Source: Bacillota bacterium
GTDB taxonomy: Bacteria > Bacillota > Clostridia > Oscillospirales > Ruminococcaceae
DNA: 64,000 bases
Assembly: GCA_023418925.1 (NCBI GenBank)
Contig: JAEZYS010000016.1
Location: forward strand, 228,547-292,546
Direction: 5' to 3'
Shown here: positions 24,832-33,331 of the stretch, in pieces
How the letters are laid out: each line of letters begins with the position of its first letter
Numbering within the stretch: the first letter of the stretch is position 1
Translations under genes and position numbers: made by a program
Notes under the pieces: generated by a model
Told to the model about the DNA's origin: nothing
Seen by the model: the letters and a program-made list of their open reading frames with translations, nothing else
Databases searched by the model: none

Positions 24832-26205
24832 ATGAGAAAGGGACCAAAGACAACCGTCATAGGTTTTTGCATATGTGCAGTTCTCTTATCAGGTATATTT
24901 CTTGCGTCATCAGGATTATTTCAAAAAGATGATGAAGAATATGTTCCAGCTGTTGCAACGTTTGGTTATAATGAAGTTTTAACTGTAGAAAATGTATCTG
25001 GGAAAGCTGAAAAGCAGGATGATGTGATTAGTGCTTCTGAAAAAAATTCCCACGATGCAGAAATAGATTTTTCGGGTAACATAAAGATAGATATTAATAA
25101 AGCTACATGTGAAGAACTGCAGCTTATTGACGGAATTGGCCCTGTATTAGCAGAAAATATAGTGAATTACAGGGATGAACATGGTAATTTTTCATCTATG
25201 GGTGACTTGCTGAATGTTAAAGGGATTGGTGATTCCAAGCTTGAAAAAATAAAGCTTCATTCGTATATTGATGGCGAAGATATTCGAATAAATGAAGATA
25301 AAAATGAGGAAAAATATACAGAAACATTGCCGCCTGAAAGCGAAGAAGAACATACAGAAACTGCAGAAGTTTTATGGGATGAGCCTGAGGTGGCTGAAAT
25401 AATAGACTACTGGGAAGAAGATGATTTTTCTTATGAAGATGACGGTGAGCAGAAAAATGGAAATGACGATATTCAGATAAGATATCCTCTTGACCTCAAC
25501 AGTGCCACAGCAGAACAGCTTATGACTATAAAAGGTATAGGTCAGAAAACTGCTGCAAGAATCGTCCTTTATGCGCAGGCTTATGGATTTTATTCTGTTG
25601 AAGATCTGATTGAGGTTGAGGGAATCGGAAAATCTGCTTATGAACAGATAAAGCCTTATGTTTGTGCAGATACGTCAAAGCTGCCCTTGCCTTTAAAGGG
25701 GGAGACATCTGTAACAACTCCTATAATGACTACTGCTACAACAAAATATATACCAAAGCTTCCGATTGAACTTAACAATGCAGCTCTCGAGGATCTTATG
25801 TGGCTCGACGGAATAGGTTATACGATTGCAATAAGAATAATTTCATACGGTCAGCAGAACGGGTTTTACAGTGTTGATGATCTTCTGAAAGTAAATGGAA
25901 TAGGGCAGTCAAAATTCAATGCAATAAAAGAATACCTTTGCGTTGATATATCAGGACTTCCTCCACAGACAACTGTTCCGACAGAAACGGTAACAATGAC
26001 AACAACAATTGGAGGTAAAATAAACCTCAATACCTGTACAGCAGAAGACCTGAAATCCCTTGGTATTATAAGCGATGAGATGGCTGATGAAATCATAAAC
26101 TTCAGGGGTGAGATAAAGTACTATTCCAATATTGAAGAACTAAACTACATAAATGGAATGACACTTTCTATTTTTAATACAATTATTTTATATGTTTATG
26201 TGTAA
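24832..26205 (+). CDS. Membrane-anchored protein with four ComEA-type helix-hairpin-helix modules
   Basis: The start is ATG 24832 (MRKGPKTT), since an earlier in-frame TTG is the -35 box. The 457-aa protein has a single N-terminal membrane helix (about residues 9-27). Four HhH modules of the ComEA type follow: IDINKATCEELQLIDGIG, LDLNSATAEQLMTIKGIG, IELNNAALEDLMWLDGIG and INLNTCTAEDLKSLGIIS, each with a second hairpin (VKGIGDSK, VEGIGKSA, VNGIGQSK, INGMTLSI). The fourth has lost its GIG turns. ComEA normally has one such module and binds DNA outside the membrane for uptake. Acidic or Thr-rich linkers separate modules. Confidence 0.82.
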   Translation: MRKGPKTTVIGFCICAVLLSGIFLASSGLFQKDDEEYVPAVATFGYNEVLTVENVSGKAEKQDDVISASEKNSHDAEIDFSGNIKIDINKATCEELQLIDGIGPVLAENIVNYRDEHGNFSSMGDLLNVKGIGDSKLEKIKLHSYIDGEDIRINEDKNEEKYTETLPPESEEEHTETAEVLWDEPEVAEIIDYWEEDDFSYEDDGEQKNGNDDIQIRYPLDLNSATAEQLMTIKGIGQKTAARIVLYAQAYGFYSVEDLIEVEGIGKSAYEQIKPYVCADTSKLPLPLKGETSVTTPIMTTATTKYIPKLPIELNNAALEDLMWLDGIGYTIAIRIISYGQQNGFYSVDDLLKVNGIGQSKFNAIKEYLCVDISGLPPQTTVPTETVTMTTTIGGKINLNTCTAEDLKSLGIISDEMADEIINFRGEIKYYSNIEELNYINGMTLSIFNTIILYVYV

Positions 26206-26250
26206 ATATAGTTGTATATAATGAAAATAATAATTATTGTTCTTTAATCA

Positions 26251-26280
26251 TTGACAAAAAATAAAGTATCGTGATAAAAT
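26251..26280 (+). promoter_or_regulatory. Sigma-A promoter of the pyruvate formate-lyase operon
   Basis: TTGACA at 26251-26256, an 18-nt spacer and TAAAAT at 26275-26280. A leader of about 240 nt follows. Confidence 0.7.
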
Positions 26281-26431
26281 GACTATAAGATGAAATACAA
26301 TATATATTAAACATTTCTTTTGTCTATAACAACATACAGTATATTTGCAATTCAACTGGGCATTCATTTTCACATTGATTCTTTTATTTTTCCGGCACTG
26401 TATTGTTGCAGAAGCGCAAAAGAAAAGGGTA

Positions 26432-26496
26432 TGCTGACTGATTATGGTTATTATTCAGATTTTTGTGAGATATAACCAGGCTTTTGCCAGTCAGCA
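26432..26496 (+). promoter_or_regulatory. Long stem-loop in the pflB leader
   Basis: TGCTGACTG (26432-26440) pairs with CAGTCAGCA (26488-26496), and TGGTTAT inside pairs with ATAACCA. It ends about 15 nt before the AAGGAG ribosome site. It may stabilise the mRNA or regulate it. Confidence 0.55.
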
Positions 26497-26524
26497 CTTT
26501 TGAAAACAAAAAGGAGAATTAACT

Positions 26525-28606
26525 ATGAGTGGAAATCTTCCGGCAGAGTGGAAAGGTTTTATAGAAGGAAAATGGAGCAGCGGTTCTATAAATGTCCGTG
26601 ACTTTATACTTCGTAACTACCTTCCTTACGATGGAGACGATTCTTTCCTTGAAGGCCCGACAGAAGCTACAACAAAACTCTGGGAACAAGTTATGGAACT
26701 CAGCAAAAAGGAACGTGAAGCCGGCGGAGTTCTTGATATGGATACAAAAATTATTTCAACAGTCACTTCACATGGCCCGGGTTACCTCGACAAGGATCTT
26801 GAACAGATTGTAGGTTTCCAGACAGACAAGCCTTTCAAGCGTTCTTTACAGCCTTTTGGCGGTATCAGAATGGCTCAGAATGCATGTCATGAAAACGGAT
26901 ATGAGGTAGATCCTGAAGTAGTTGAAATTTTTACAAAATATAGAAAAACTCACAATCAGGGCGTATTTGATGCTTATACACCTGAAATGCGTCTTGCAAG
27001 AAAGTCTGCTATTATCACAGGTCTTCCTGATGCTTACGGCAGAGGACGTATCATAGGCGACTACAGAAGAGTTGCTCTTTACGGTGTGGATAAGCTTGTT
27101 GAAGACAAGAAGCACCAGCTTGACACTGCACTTGTAAGAATGACTTCAGAGAATATCCGTCTCCGTGAAGAACTTGCAGAGCAGATTCGTGCTCTCGGTG
27201 AGCTTGCAGAGCTTGGCAGAATCTATGGTTTTGATATCACAAAGCCTGCTGCTAACGCAAAGGAAGCAATCCAGTGGTTATACTTCGGATATCTTGCTGC
27301 TGTCAAGGAGCAGAACGGTGCGGCAATGAGTCTCGGACGTACTTCAACATTCCTTGATATATATATTCAGCGTGATCTCCAGAATGGGCTCATCACTGAA
27401 AAGCAGGCACAGGAATATGTCGACCACTTTATTATGAAGCTCCGCCTTGTTAAGTTTGCAAGAACACCAGAATACAACGAACTGTTCTCAGGCGACCCGA
27501 CATGGGTTACTGAATCAATCGGCGGTACAACTGTTGATGGTAAGCACCTTGTAACAAAGAGTTCTTACAGATATCTTCATACGCTTGATAACCTCGGAAC
27601 TTCTCCTGAACCAAACCTTACTGTTCTCTGGTCTGTAAACCTTCCAAGAAGCTTTAAGGAATACTGTGCTAAGATGTCAATAAAGTCATCTTCAATCCAG
27701 TACGAAAACGATGACCTCATGCGTGTTACTCACGGTGACGATTATGCAATCGCCTGCTGTGTATCATCAATGAGAATAGGCAAGGAAATGCAGTTCTTCG
27801 GAGCAAGAGCAAACCTTGCAAAGTGTCTTCTCTATGCTATAAACGGAGGAGTAGACGAAAGGCTCAAGATTCAGGTTGCACCTAAGTATCGTCCTGTTGC
27901 TGGCGATTACCTTGATTACGATGACGTTATGGAAAAGTACGATCAGATGATGGAATGGCTCGCTGGTCTTTATGTAAATACACTCAACGTAATTCATTAC
28001 ATGCATGATAAGTACAGTTATGAAAAGCTTCAGATGTCTCTTCATGACAGAGAAGTAAAGAGATACTTTGCAACAGGTATCGCAGGACTTTCCGTCGTTG
28101 CTGACTCACTCAGCGCAATCAAGTATGCAAAGGTAAAGTGCATAAGAGATGAAAACGGAATTGTTACTGATTATGAAGTAGAGGGCGATTTCCCTAAGTA
28201 CGGAAACAACGATGACCGTGTTGATGATATTGCTGTTGAAATTGTAAAGACATTCATGGATAAAATCAAGAAACACCACACTTACCGTGATAGTGTTCCT
28301 ACAATGTCTATTCTTACTATTACTTCAAACGTTGTTTATGGAAAGAAAACTGGCAACACACCTGATGGAAGAAAGCAGGGCGTTCCTCTTGCTCCTGGCG
28401 CAAACCCAATGCATGGCAGAGATAAAACTGGTGCAGTTGCATCACTTGCATCCGTTGCAAAGCTTCCGTTCAAGCATGCACAGGACGGTATTTCAAACAC
28501 ATTCTCAATTATCCCTGGCGCTCTGGGCAAGGATGACATGGTAGTTATGGGCGACCTTGATATTGAGCTTACGGAGGAACAGAAAGCAGATGCAAAAGCA
28601 TACTGA
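26525..28606 (+). CDS. pflB: Pyruvate formate-lyase catalytic body, lacking the glycyl-radical domain
   Basis: Converts pyruvate and CoA to formate and acetyl-CoA. The 693-aa chain has the family sequence throughout, with the adjacent active-site cysteines in YAIACCVSSMRIGKEM (Cys411-Cys412) and the C-terminal part GVPLAPGANPMHGRDKTGAVASLASVAK, DGISNTFSIIPGALGKDD. It then stops after LTEEQKADAKAY, just where a normal PFL of about 750 aa would enter its glycyl-radical domain. That domain is encoded by a separate gene at 28853. The 3' end overlaps a 70-codon ORF. The activator gene pflA follows. Codon use is strongly biased, suggesting a highly expressed, working enzyme. Confidence 0.92.
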   Translation: MSGNLPAEWKGFIEGKWSSGSINVRDFILRNYLPYDGDDSFLEGPTEATTKLWEQVMELSKKEREAGGVLDMDTKIISTVTSHGPGYLDKDLEQIVGFQTDKPFKRSLQPFGGIRMAQNACHENGYEVDPEVVEIFTKYRKTHNQGVFDAYTPEMRLARKSAIITGLPDAYGRGRIIGDYRRVALYGVDKLVEDKKHQLDTALVRMTSENIRLREELAEQIRALGELAELGRIYGFDITKPAANAKEAIQWLYFGYLAAVKEQNGAAMSLGRTSTFLDIYIQRDLQNGLITEKQAQEYVDHFIMKLRLVKFARTPEYNELFSGDPTWVTESIGGTTVDGKHLVTKSSYRYLHTLDNLGTSPEPNLTVLWSVNLPRSFKEYCAKMSIKSSSIQYENDDLMRVTHGDDYAIACCVSSMRIGKEMQFFGARANLAKCLLYAINGGVDERLKIQVAPKYRPVAGDYLDYDDVMEKYDQMMEWLAGLYVNTLNVIHYMHDKYSYEKLQMSLHDREVKRYFATGIAGLSVVADSLSAIKYAKVKCIRDENGIVTDYEVEGDFPKYGNNDDRVDDIAVEIVKTFMDKIKKHHTYRDSVPTMSILTITSNVVYGKKTGNTPDGRKQGVPLAPGANPMHGRDKTGAVASLASVAKLPFKHAQDGISNTFSIIPGALGKDDMVVMGDLDIELTEEQKADAKAY

Positions 28607-28802
28607 TAATAATGATAAGGCTGCAAAGGAACTGGCTGACATGATTGATAAGCTGATGGCTTCGGGTTCAGGTCATGTTAATGTGAACTGCGATGAGTCA
28701 GGCGAAATCAAAGCTGATACAGCAAAAAGTACTGACTGCTGCAAAGGCAACATGGCATGCAGTATTCCTACACTCCACAAAGGTATTGATGATGAGGATT
28801 AG
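28590..28802 (+). CDS. Small Cys-rich ORF between the two PFL parts
   Basis: Starts at ATG 28590, overlapping the end of pflB by 17 nt and with GGAGG 13 nt upstream. The 70-aa product has LADMIDKLMASGSGHVNVNC, which resembles the start of the glycyl-radical domain of the next gene (LVALLDGYAQMGGHHLNVNV). It then diverges into a segment with four more or less clustered Cys (NC...DCCKGNMAC). It may be a duplicated and decayed domain start, or a linker subunit of the split enzyme. It could also be non-coding; the distribution of codons is consistent with coding. Confidence 0.6.
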   Translation: MQKHTDNNDKAAKELADMIDKLMASGSGHVNVNCDESGEIKADTAKSTDCCKGNMACSIPTLHKGIDDED

Positions 28803-28852
28803 GAAATCTAATTATTCATTTTTTGTAATAGCAGAAAGGGAAGGAGATTATT

Positions 28853-29092
28853 ATGGCAAGCAAACAACAGATTGACAACCTTGTAGCACTTCTTGATGGC
28901 TATGCTCAGATGGGCGGACATCACTTGAATGTAAATGTATTTACAAGAGAAACACTTCTTGATGCACAGCAGCATCCTGAAAAGTATCCACAGCTCACTG
29001 TAAGAGTTTCCGGATATGCAGTAAACTTTATCAAGCTTAGTAAAGAACAGCAGGATGATATTATTTCAAGAACATTCCACAATCAGATATAA
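28853..29092 (+). CDS. Separate glycyl-radical domain of pyruvate formate-lyase (GrcA/YfiD-like)
   Basis: The 79-aa protein has its own strong ribosome site (GGGAAGGAG). It matches the last part of PFL: LVALLDGYAQMGGHHLNVNVF, then RETLLDAQQHPEKYPQLTV and the radical loop RVSGYAV with Gly54, ending SKEQQDDIISRTFH. GrcA/YfiD in E. coli is a spare domain that repairs oxygen-cut PFL. Here the body gene has no such domain of its own, so this protein should be essential for activity. It lies between pflB and pflA in one transcription unit. Confidence 0.9.
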   Translation: MASKQQIDNLVALLDGYAQMGGHHLNVNVFTRETLLDAQQHPEKYPQLTVRVSGYAVNFIKLSKEQQDDIISRTFHNQI

Positions 29093-29117
29093 TTTCAGAA
29101 ATGCGTATTTGCATATT

Positions 29118-29143
29118 ATGGGACTGCCGAAAGACAGTCCCTA
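29118..29143 (+). terminator. Stem-loop between the glycyl-radical domain gene and pflA
   Basis: GGGACTG-ccgaaaga-CAGTCCC, 7 bp, without a long T run. It may cause partial termination, giving less activator than enzyme. Confidence 0.45.
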
Positions 29144-29185
29144 TTGTGCATATAGATATAAAGGACCTGAAAGGATGGCATTAAT

Positions 29186-29923
29186 ATGAATGGCAGAATT
29201 CATTCAATTGAATCCTTTGGCACGGTTGACGGACCAGGTATAAGACTTGTAGTTTTTCTTCAGGGATGTCCTATGAGATGTCAGTATTGTCATAATCCTG
29301 ACACATGGGAAATAGGGAAAGGTAAGGAAACCACAGTTAAAGAAATACTGGACGAATTTGAAAGATGCAAAATGTTCTATACTGGCGGAGGAATTACCGT
29401 TACAGGCGGAGAGCCGCTGCTGCAGATGGAGTTTGTAACAGAGCTTTTTGAGGCAGCGAGGGCAAAGAATATTCATACCTGTCTTGATACATCGGGGGTT
29501 ACCTTTGACGGAAGGGATACTGCGGAATTTGACAGGCTGATAAAGTCAACTAATCTGATTCTGCTTGATATAAAGCATATCAATAGTGCAGAGCACAAGA
29601 AGCTGACGGCACATAACAATGATAATATAATTGAGTTTGCGAAATATCTTGACAGGAATAATGTTCCTGTATGGATAAGGCATGTTGTTGTGCCTACGAT
29701 AACGGAAAATGAGAAGTATCTTTATGAACTTGGACAGTTTATCGGGACACTTCGCAATGTTGAGGTGCTGGATGTACTGCCATATCATACGATGGGCAAG
29801 GTCAAGTATGAGAGCCTTGGGATGGCATATCCGCTTGAAGGGATAGAGGACGCAACTAAGGAACTTGCAGATAAAGCAAAGAAAGTAATTCTAAGCGGAG
29901 TAAGGGACGTAAGGAAAAAATAA
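29186..29923 (+). CDS. pflA: Pyruvate formate-lyase activating enzyme (radical SAM)
   Basis: The 245-aa protein has the radical-SAM cluster motif CPMRCQYCHNPDTW (CxxxCxxC), IHSIESFGTVDGPGIRLVVFLQGC before it, GGGITVTGGEPLLQ, and the conserved RHVVVPTITENEKYL. It uses SAM and a 4Fe-4S cluster to make the glycyl radical on PFL. In this organism the target Gly would be in the separate 79-aa protein. It is last in the PFL operon and ends at a dispersed repeat. Confidence 0.96.
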   Translation: MNGRIHSIESFGTVDGPGIRLVVFLQGCPMRCQYCHNPDTWEIGKGKETTVKEILDEFERCKMFYTGGGITVTGGEPLLQMEFVTELFEAARAKNIHTCLDTSGVTFDGRDTAEFDRLIKSTNLILLDIKHINSAEHKKLTAHNNDNIIEFAKYLDRNNVPVWIRHVVVPTITENEKYLYELGQFIGTLRNVEVLDVLPYHTMGKVKYESLGMAYPLEGIEDATKELADKAKKVILSGVRDVRKK

Positions 29924-29930
29924 AAACATA

Positions 29931-30178
29931 AAAGTTTGCTCAAGCTTTTCAAAACTTGCAGGGTCGAGGGACAGCGTCCCTTGTCGTCGTCGCAACGACG
30001 AAACACTCCTCGTAACCCTGCAAATGCACAAAGAAAAATAGAAACCGCAAATGTAATCATACGGACTAATAAAGCTAGTCCGAAATTGCATTTGCGGTTT
30101 TCTTGCGTGTAAAATAAAATTATATCTCTTAATACAAACACAACAGCGCAGCGAATTGTGTTTGTATTAAGACAAAGC
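29931..30178 (+). repeat. Dispersed hairpin repeat, copy 5 (second subtype)
   Basis: Starts like the other copies (AAAAGTTTGCTCAAGC, GGGACAGCGTCCC, GTCGTCGTCGCAACGACGA) but has a different right half: CCCTGCAAATGCACA, then the long pair AAACCGCAAATG / CATTTGCGGTTT with ACTAATAAAGCTAGT inside, and the 16-bp pair CTTAATACAAACACAA / TTGTGTTTGTATTAAG (30129-30172). It follows pflA, where it can act as a terminator. Confidence 0.85.
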
Positions 30179-30255
30179 AAAACTTGTAAGTTATAAAAAG
30201 CGTTCCATATATTTTGCTTTAACTTTTTGGGTAACGCACCAGCTGGTTTGTCCGT

Positions 30256-30524
30256 TCAAAACGTGTCACCGGCACGTTTAAAAGATATGTCTTGTTTAAT
30301 GCACAAAAAAGGAGAGCGGTCGTGTACGCTCTCCTCGAAAAGCTGTCGCTTTTCTCACCTTTTCTCCGTTTTTTTGTACGCCTGCGGGCGAAGTTAGTGT
30401 TTCGCTCTCTGCGGAAGTCAGCTTGTTTTGCGAAGCAAAATCAGGAACGAAGTGACTGACTGACTTTGCGACCAAGGGGCTTTGCCCCTGCACCCCACAA
30501 CCTTGAAAGGTTGGCGAACTTTTC
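30256..30524 (-). repeat. Dispersed hairpin repeat, copy 6
   Basis: Inverse orientation: AAAACGTGTCACCGGCACGTTT, then AGGAGAGCG / CGCTCTCCT, AAAAGCTGTCGCTTTT, a middle part with an extra insert (TTGTTTTGCGAAGCAAAATC), GGGGCTTTGCCCC and the end hairpin AACCTTGAAAGGTTGGCGAACTTTT. Together with copy 5 it fills the gap between pflA and azlD. No gene is seen there. Confidence 0.9.
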
Positions 30525-30532
30525 TTTGCTTT

Positions 30533-30859
30533 TTACATTGTTGCTCTGATAAAATACTCTATCCAGCTTGCTACATATGCTGTAAGACATGCAGCTGCGG
30601 CTACAACCAGCAATGATTTATTCTTCAATGCAAGTATCACCGCTACTATCAGACCTGCGGCGGCTGTCCATATGCTCTCGGTTGAATAGAATATTGCAGG
30701 AATTGTCATTGCCCCAAGAACTGCATACGGCACATAATACAGAAAACTCTTTACAAGCTGTGATTTTATCTTCTTTCTGAACAGCACAAGCGGCAGCATT
30801 CTGATAAGATATGTTACCCCTGCCATTACTGCAATGTACATAATTATCTTAATGCTCAT
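30533..30859 (-). CDS. azlD: Branched-chain amino acid exporter small subunit AzlD
   Basis: The 108-aa protein has four membrane segments and the AzlD/YgaH pattern MAGVTYLIRMLPLVLFRKKI, FLYYVPYAVLGAMTIPAIFY. It overlaps the end of azlC by 4 nt. AzlC and AzlD together export branched-chain amino acids or related compounds. Confidence 0.88.
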   Translation of the reverse strand: MSIKIIMYIAVMAGVTYLIRMLPLVLFRKKIKSQLVKSFLYYVPYAVLGAMTIPAIFYSTESIWTAAAGLIVAVILALKNKSLLVVAAAACLTAYVASWIEYFIRATM

Positions 30860-31584
30860 TCGGACTGCACCTCCGTATCTGCATCCTTGACAGGAAAGAA
30901 TATTGCTCCTGCAAGTGCGGCTACAAGTGTGCAGATAATAATTGCAAAGCCGTCAGATACAACCGAGAACAACGGTATATATTCAAGGCAGCAGCTTAAT
31001 ACTGCTGACAGGATAACAACGCAAAGCACCCCTACCGACTTTCTTGCAGGCGGAATGAAGATTGCTATGAACATTCCGAAAATGGCTATCCCAAGTGCGC
31101 CTTTTATTCTTTCAGGGAGAATTTCTCCTGCTATGCCACCGAGAATAGTTCCGGATGTCCAGCAAAGAATCGGCGGTATCATTATGCCGTACATATAGTT
31201 CTTGCTGATTTCTTTATGGCTTGATGCAACTGCGAAAATCTCATCCGTTATTGCAAATGAGGTTATTATTCTATGTGGGAGTGTAAATGTGCTGTCAAGC
31301 TTCTGTGACAATGAAAGGCTCATAAGCGCATAACGCATATTAATTATAAGCTGTGCCAAAGCCATTTCTGCAAGTGTTCCTCCTGCGGCTATGATTGTAA
31401 TGCCAGCAACTTGTCCTGCTGAGGTGAGGTTTGTCAGCGACATTATCATTGCGGCTAAAGATGTGATACCTTTTGATACTGCCATGATACCGAATCCAAA
31501 TGATACAGAAAAATACCCCAACCCAATCGGGATACCGTCTGCAAAGCCCTGCCTGAAGGTCAGAGCTGAGGTCTTTGACGACAT
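30856..31584 (-). CDS. azlC: Branched-chain amino acid exporter large subunit AzlC
   Basis: The 242-aa protein begins FRQGFADGIPIGLGYFSVSFGFGIMA, a signature of AzlC/YgaZ proteins, and has about seven to eight membrane helices, with NLTSAGQVAGITIIAAGGTLAEMALAQLIINMRYALMS in the usual place. It is translationally coupled to azlD. No Lrp-type regulator is adjacent. Confidence 0.9.
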   Translation of the reverse strand: MSSKTSALTFRQGFADGIPIGLGYFSVSFGFGIMAVSKGITSLAAMIMSLTNLTSAGQVAGITIIAAGGTLAEMALAQLIINMRYALMSLSLSQKLDSTFTLPHRIITSFAITDEIFAVASSHKEISKNYMYGIMIPPILCWTSGTILGGIAGEILPERIKGALGIAIFGMFIAIFIPPARKSVGVLCVVILSAVLSCCLEYIPLFSVVSDGFAIIICTLVAALAGAIFFPVKDADTEVQSE

Positions 31585-31619
31585 TGAGAGAACACCCCTT
31601 TATTTGAACATTAAATTAA

Positions 31620-31658
31620 AATGTCCGGCAGCAGGCATATACCTGATACTGCCGGACA
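31620..31658 (-). terminator. Intrinsic terminator after the ECF S component gene
   Basis: TGTCCGGCAG / CTGCCGGACA (10 bp) with a 17-nt loop. On the minus strand it follows the 31665 stop and is followed by TTTTAATTT. Confidence 0.75.
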
Positions 31659-31664
31659 GAAATT

Positions 31665-32273
31665 TTATTTACTATCAGCTGTGATGAAACGTGCCAGAGC
31701 CTTCGTTACAGCAGAACCTATTACAAGACAAACACCCGCTTCAATAAGTCCGTTTATTCCGACAAATGCTACTGCAAATGCAAGAAAATTCATTCCGCCC
31801 ATCATGCCCGAAATATAATCGGATTTTGAGAATAAAAGTAACAGAAGTGCTACAAAAAAGACGGTATTGGTCAATGCACCGGTAAGGCTTGCAGCACCGA
31901 ATGAAAGCAACTTTGTTTTATCAATTTTATACAATGCTTTGAACAACAGTCCTGCAAAAACACCTATCAAAATTCTAGGAACAAGGCAAATTATAAATGT
32001 ATAAATTGGATTGATTTCACATAGAGCAGTTCCGAATGGTGATATACCAAAGCATTGGATAAAGCTTGTTATTCCAAATATTCCTCCGAGTATGCCCCCG
32101 CATAGAGGACCGCATAAAATTGCGCCGATTACCACAGGTATGGCTAGAAAAGAAATCTCTACAACTCCGATTTTAAGATACCCGAGAGGTGTAAACGCCA
32201 TGATAATGATAATTGCGGTGAGAATGCTCATCTGAACGAGTTTAAGGGTTTTGCTGTTTTTTACTGTTGACAT
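31665..32273 (-). CDS. panT: ECF transporter S component, probably for pantothenate
   Basis: The ATG at 32273 (MSTVKNSKTLKLVQMS) follows AAGGAGG and gives 202 aa. Six membrane helices and the start LVQMSILTAIIIIMAFTPLGYLKIGVVEISFLAIPVVIGAILCGPLCGGILGGIFG are those of the S component group that includes PanT. Downstream of coaX, the pantothenate kinase gene, in the same direction, it most likely imports pantothenate with a shared ECF module. The substrate is inferred from gene context. Confidence 0.75.
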   Translation of the reverse strand: MSTVKNSKTLKLVQMSILTAIIIIMAFTPLGYLKIGVVEISFLAIPVVIGAILCGPLCGGILGGIFGITSFIQCFGISPFGTALCEINPIYTFIICLVPRILIGVFAGLLFKALYKIDKTKLLSFGAASLTGALTNTVFFVALLLLLFSKSDYISGMMGGMNFLAFAVAFVGINGLIEAGVCLVIGSAVTKALARFITADSK

Positions 32274-32430
32274 AAAAATTCCTCCTTGCTGCTGTTTCAA
32301 TATGTATGAATACAGCGCCAAATCCTAATTCCAATAAAACTATTTACATAATCCCACGCTTGAAACAATATATGCAGGTAAAGCCTGGAGTTAGTGTATT
32401 TTTTATTTGGTATTAGTATAGATGAAATGT

Positions 32431-33198
32431 CTACGCGTTCTTTTTGTAAATCGAGTAAAGCCCGTCAATTACTAGGGTATTATCGAGAATTACATTTTCA
32501 CGGCAATGGGATACTATGCTTTCAGCCATTCCTCCCGTTGCAATTACTATTGCGTCATCACCGATAATTTCCTTATATCTAAGCACCATTCCGTCAATCA
32601 TGCTTGCGTTGCCGAGAATAATTCCCGACTGCATTGCCTCAGGTGTGTTTGTTCCTATGACAACGTTGCTTGTAAGTTCTGCGCTTACAGCAGGAAGTGC
32701 GGCTGCCGATGAGGAAAGTGCATTTAAGGATACCTTTACACCAGGAATTATTGAGCCTCCTAGAAAATGCCTGTTTCTGTCTATTGCAGATATGGTGGTT
32801 GCTGTTCCAAGGTCAAATATAATGCATGGTGGATTATACTTTTCCATTGCGCTGACAGCTCCGCAAACAAGATCCGCTCCAAGTACAGACGGGTCATCGA
32901 TTCTTATATTGACACCAGTTTTTATTCCAGGGCCTACTGTCAACACCTTTTTATTAGTAATTGTTTTTACTGCCATCTTAAAAATTGGGGTAAGAGGTGT
33001 GTTGACATTTGAGATAATCGTACCTTCGATATCTTCAGCACGGCGGTTGTTCAATTTAAGAATGTCAATAAACTTGATGGCATATTCATCCGAAGTCAAT
33101 CCGGATTGAGTTGCTATTCTTGAAAGAAAAACAAGTTTGTCATTTTCAAATCCGCCCAACACTATGTTTGTGTTGCCGCCGTCAATAGTAAAAATCAT
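32431..33198 (-). CDS. coaX: Type III pantothenate kinase
   Basis: The 255-aa protein has the ASKHA-fold phosphate 1 motif IDGGNTNIVLG at its start, the PHDPSVLGADLVCGAV-type stretch RIDDPSVLGADLVCGAV, and the phosphate 2 motif FDLGTATTISAI followed by GGSIIPG and ATGGMAESI. CoaX phosphorylates pantothenate as the first step of coenzyme A synthesis and is not inhibited by CoA. It precedes the probable pantothenate importer gene with 157 nt between them. Confidence 0.94.
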   Translation of the reverse strand: MIFTIDGGNTNIVLGGFENDKLVFLSRIATQSGLTSDEYAIKFIDILKLNNRRAEDIEGTIISNVNTPLTPIFKMAVKTITNKKVLTVGPGIKTGVNIRIDDPSVLGADLVCGAVSAMEKYNPPCIIFDLGTATTISAIDRNRHFLGGSIIPGVKVSLNALSSSAAALPAVSAELTSNVVIGTNTPEAMQSGIILGNASMIDGMVLRYKEIIGDDAIVIATGGMAESIVSHCRENVILDNTLVIDGLYSIYKKNA

Positions 33199-33331
33199 CT
33201 TTTTAGCTCCTTGCTTCAGAAAAAATTGCAGACATTCCAGAGATGCAAATATTCATCATTTGCAGGAATCACCCTCTGAACCTGCATTGATAATATATTA
33301 ACATACCCTAAATAATTATACCATTTTCGAA

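Noticed and set aside
26525..29092. A sequencing frameshift as the reason for the split pyruvate formate-lyase
   Set aside because: The radical-domain gene starts 246 nt after the pflB stop with its own strong ribosome site and Met, so one base change could not rejoin them.
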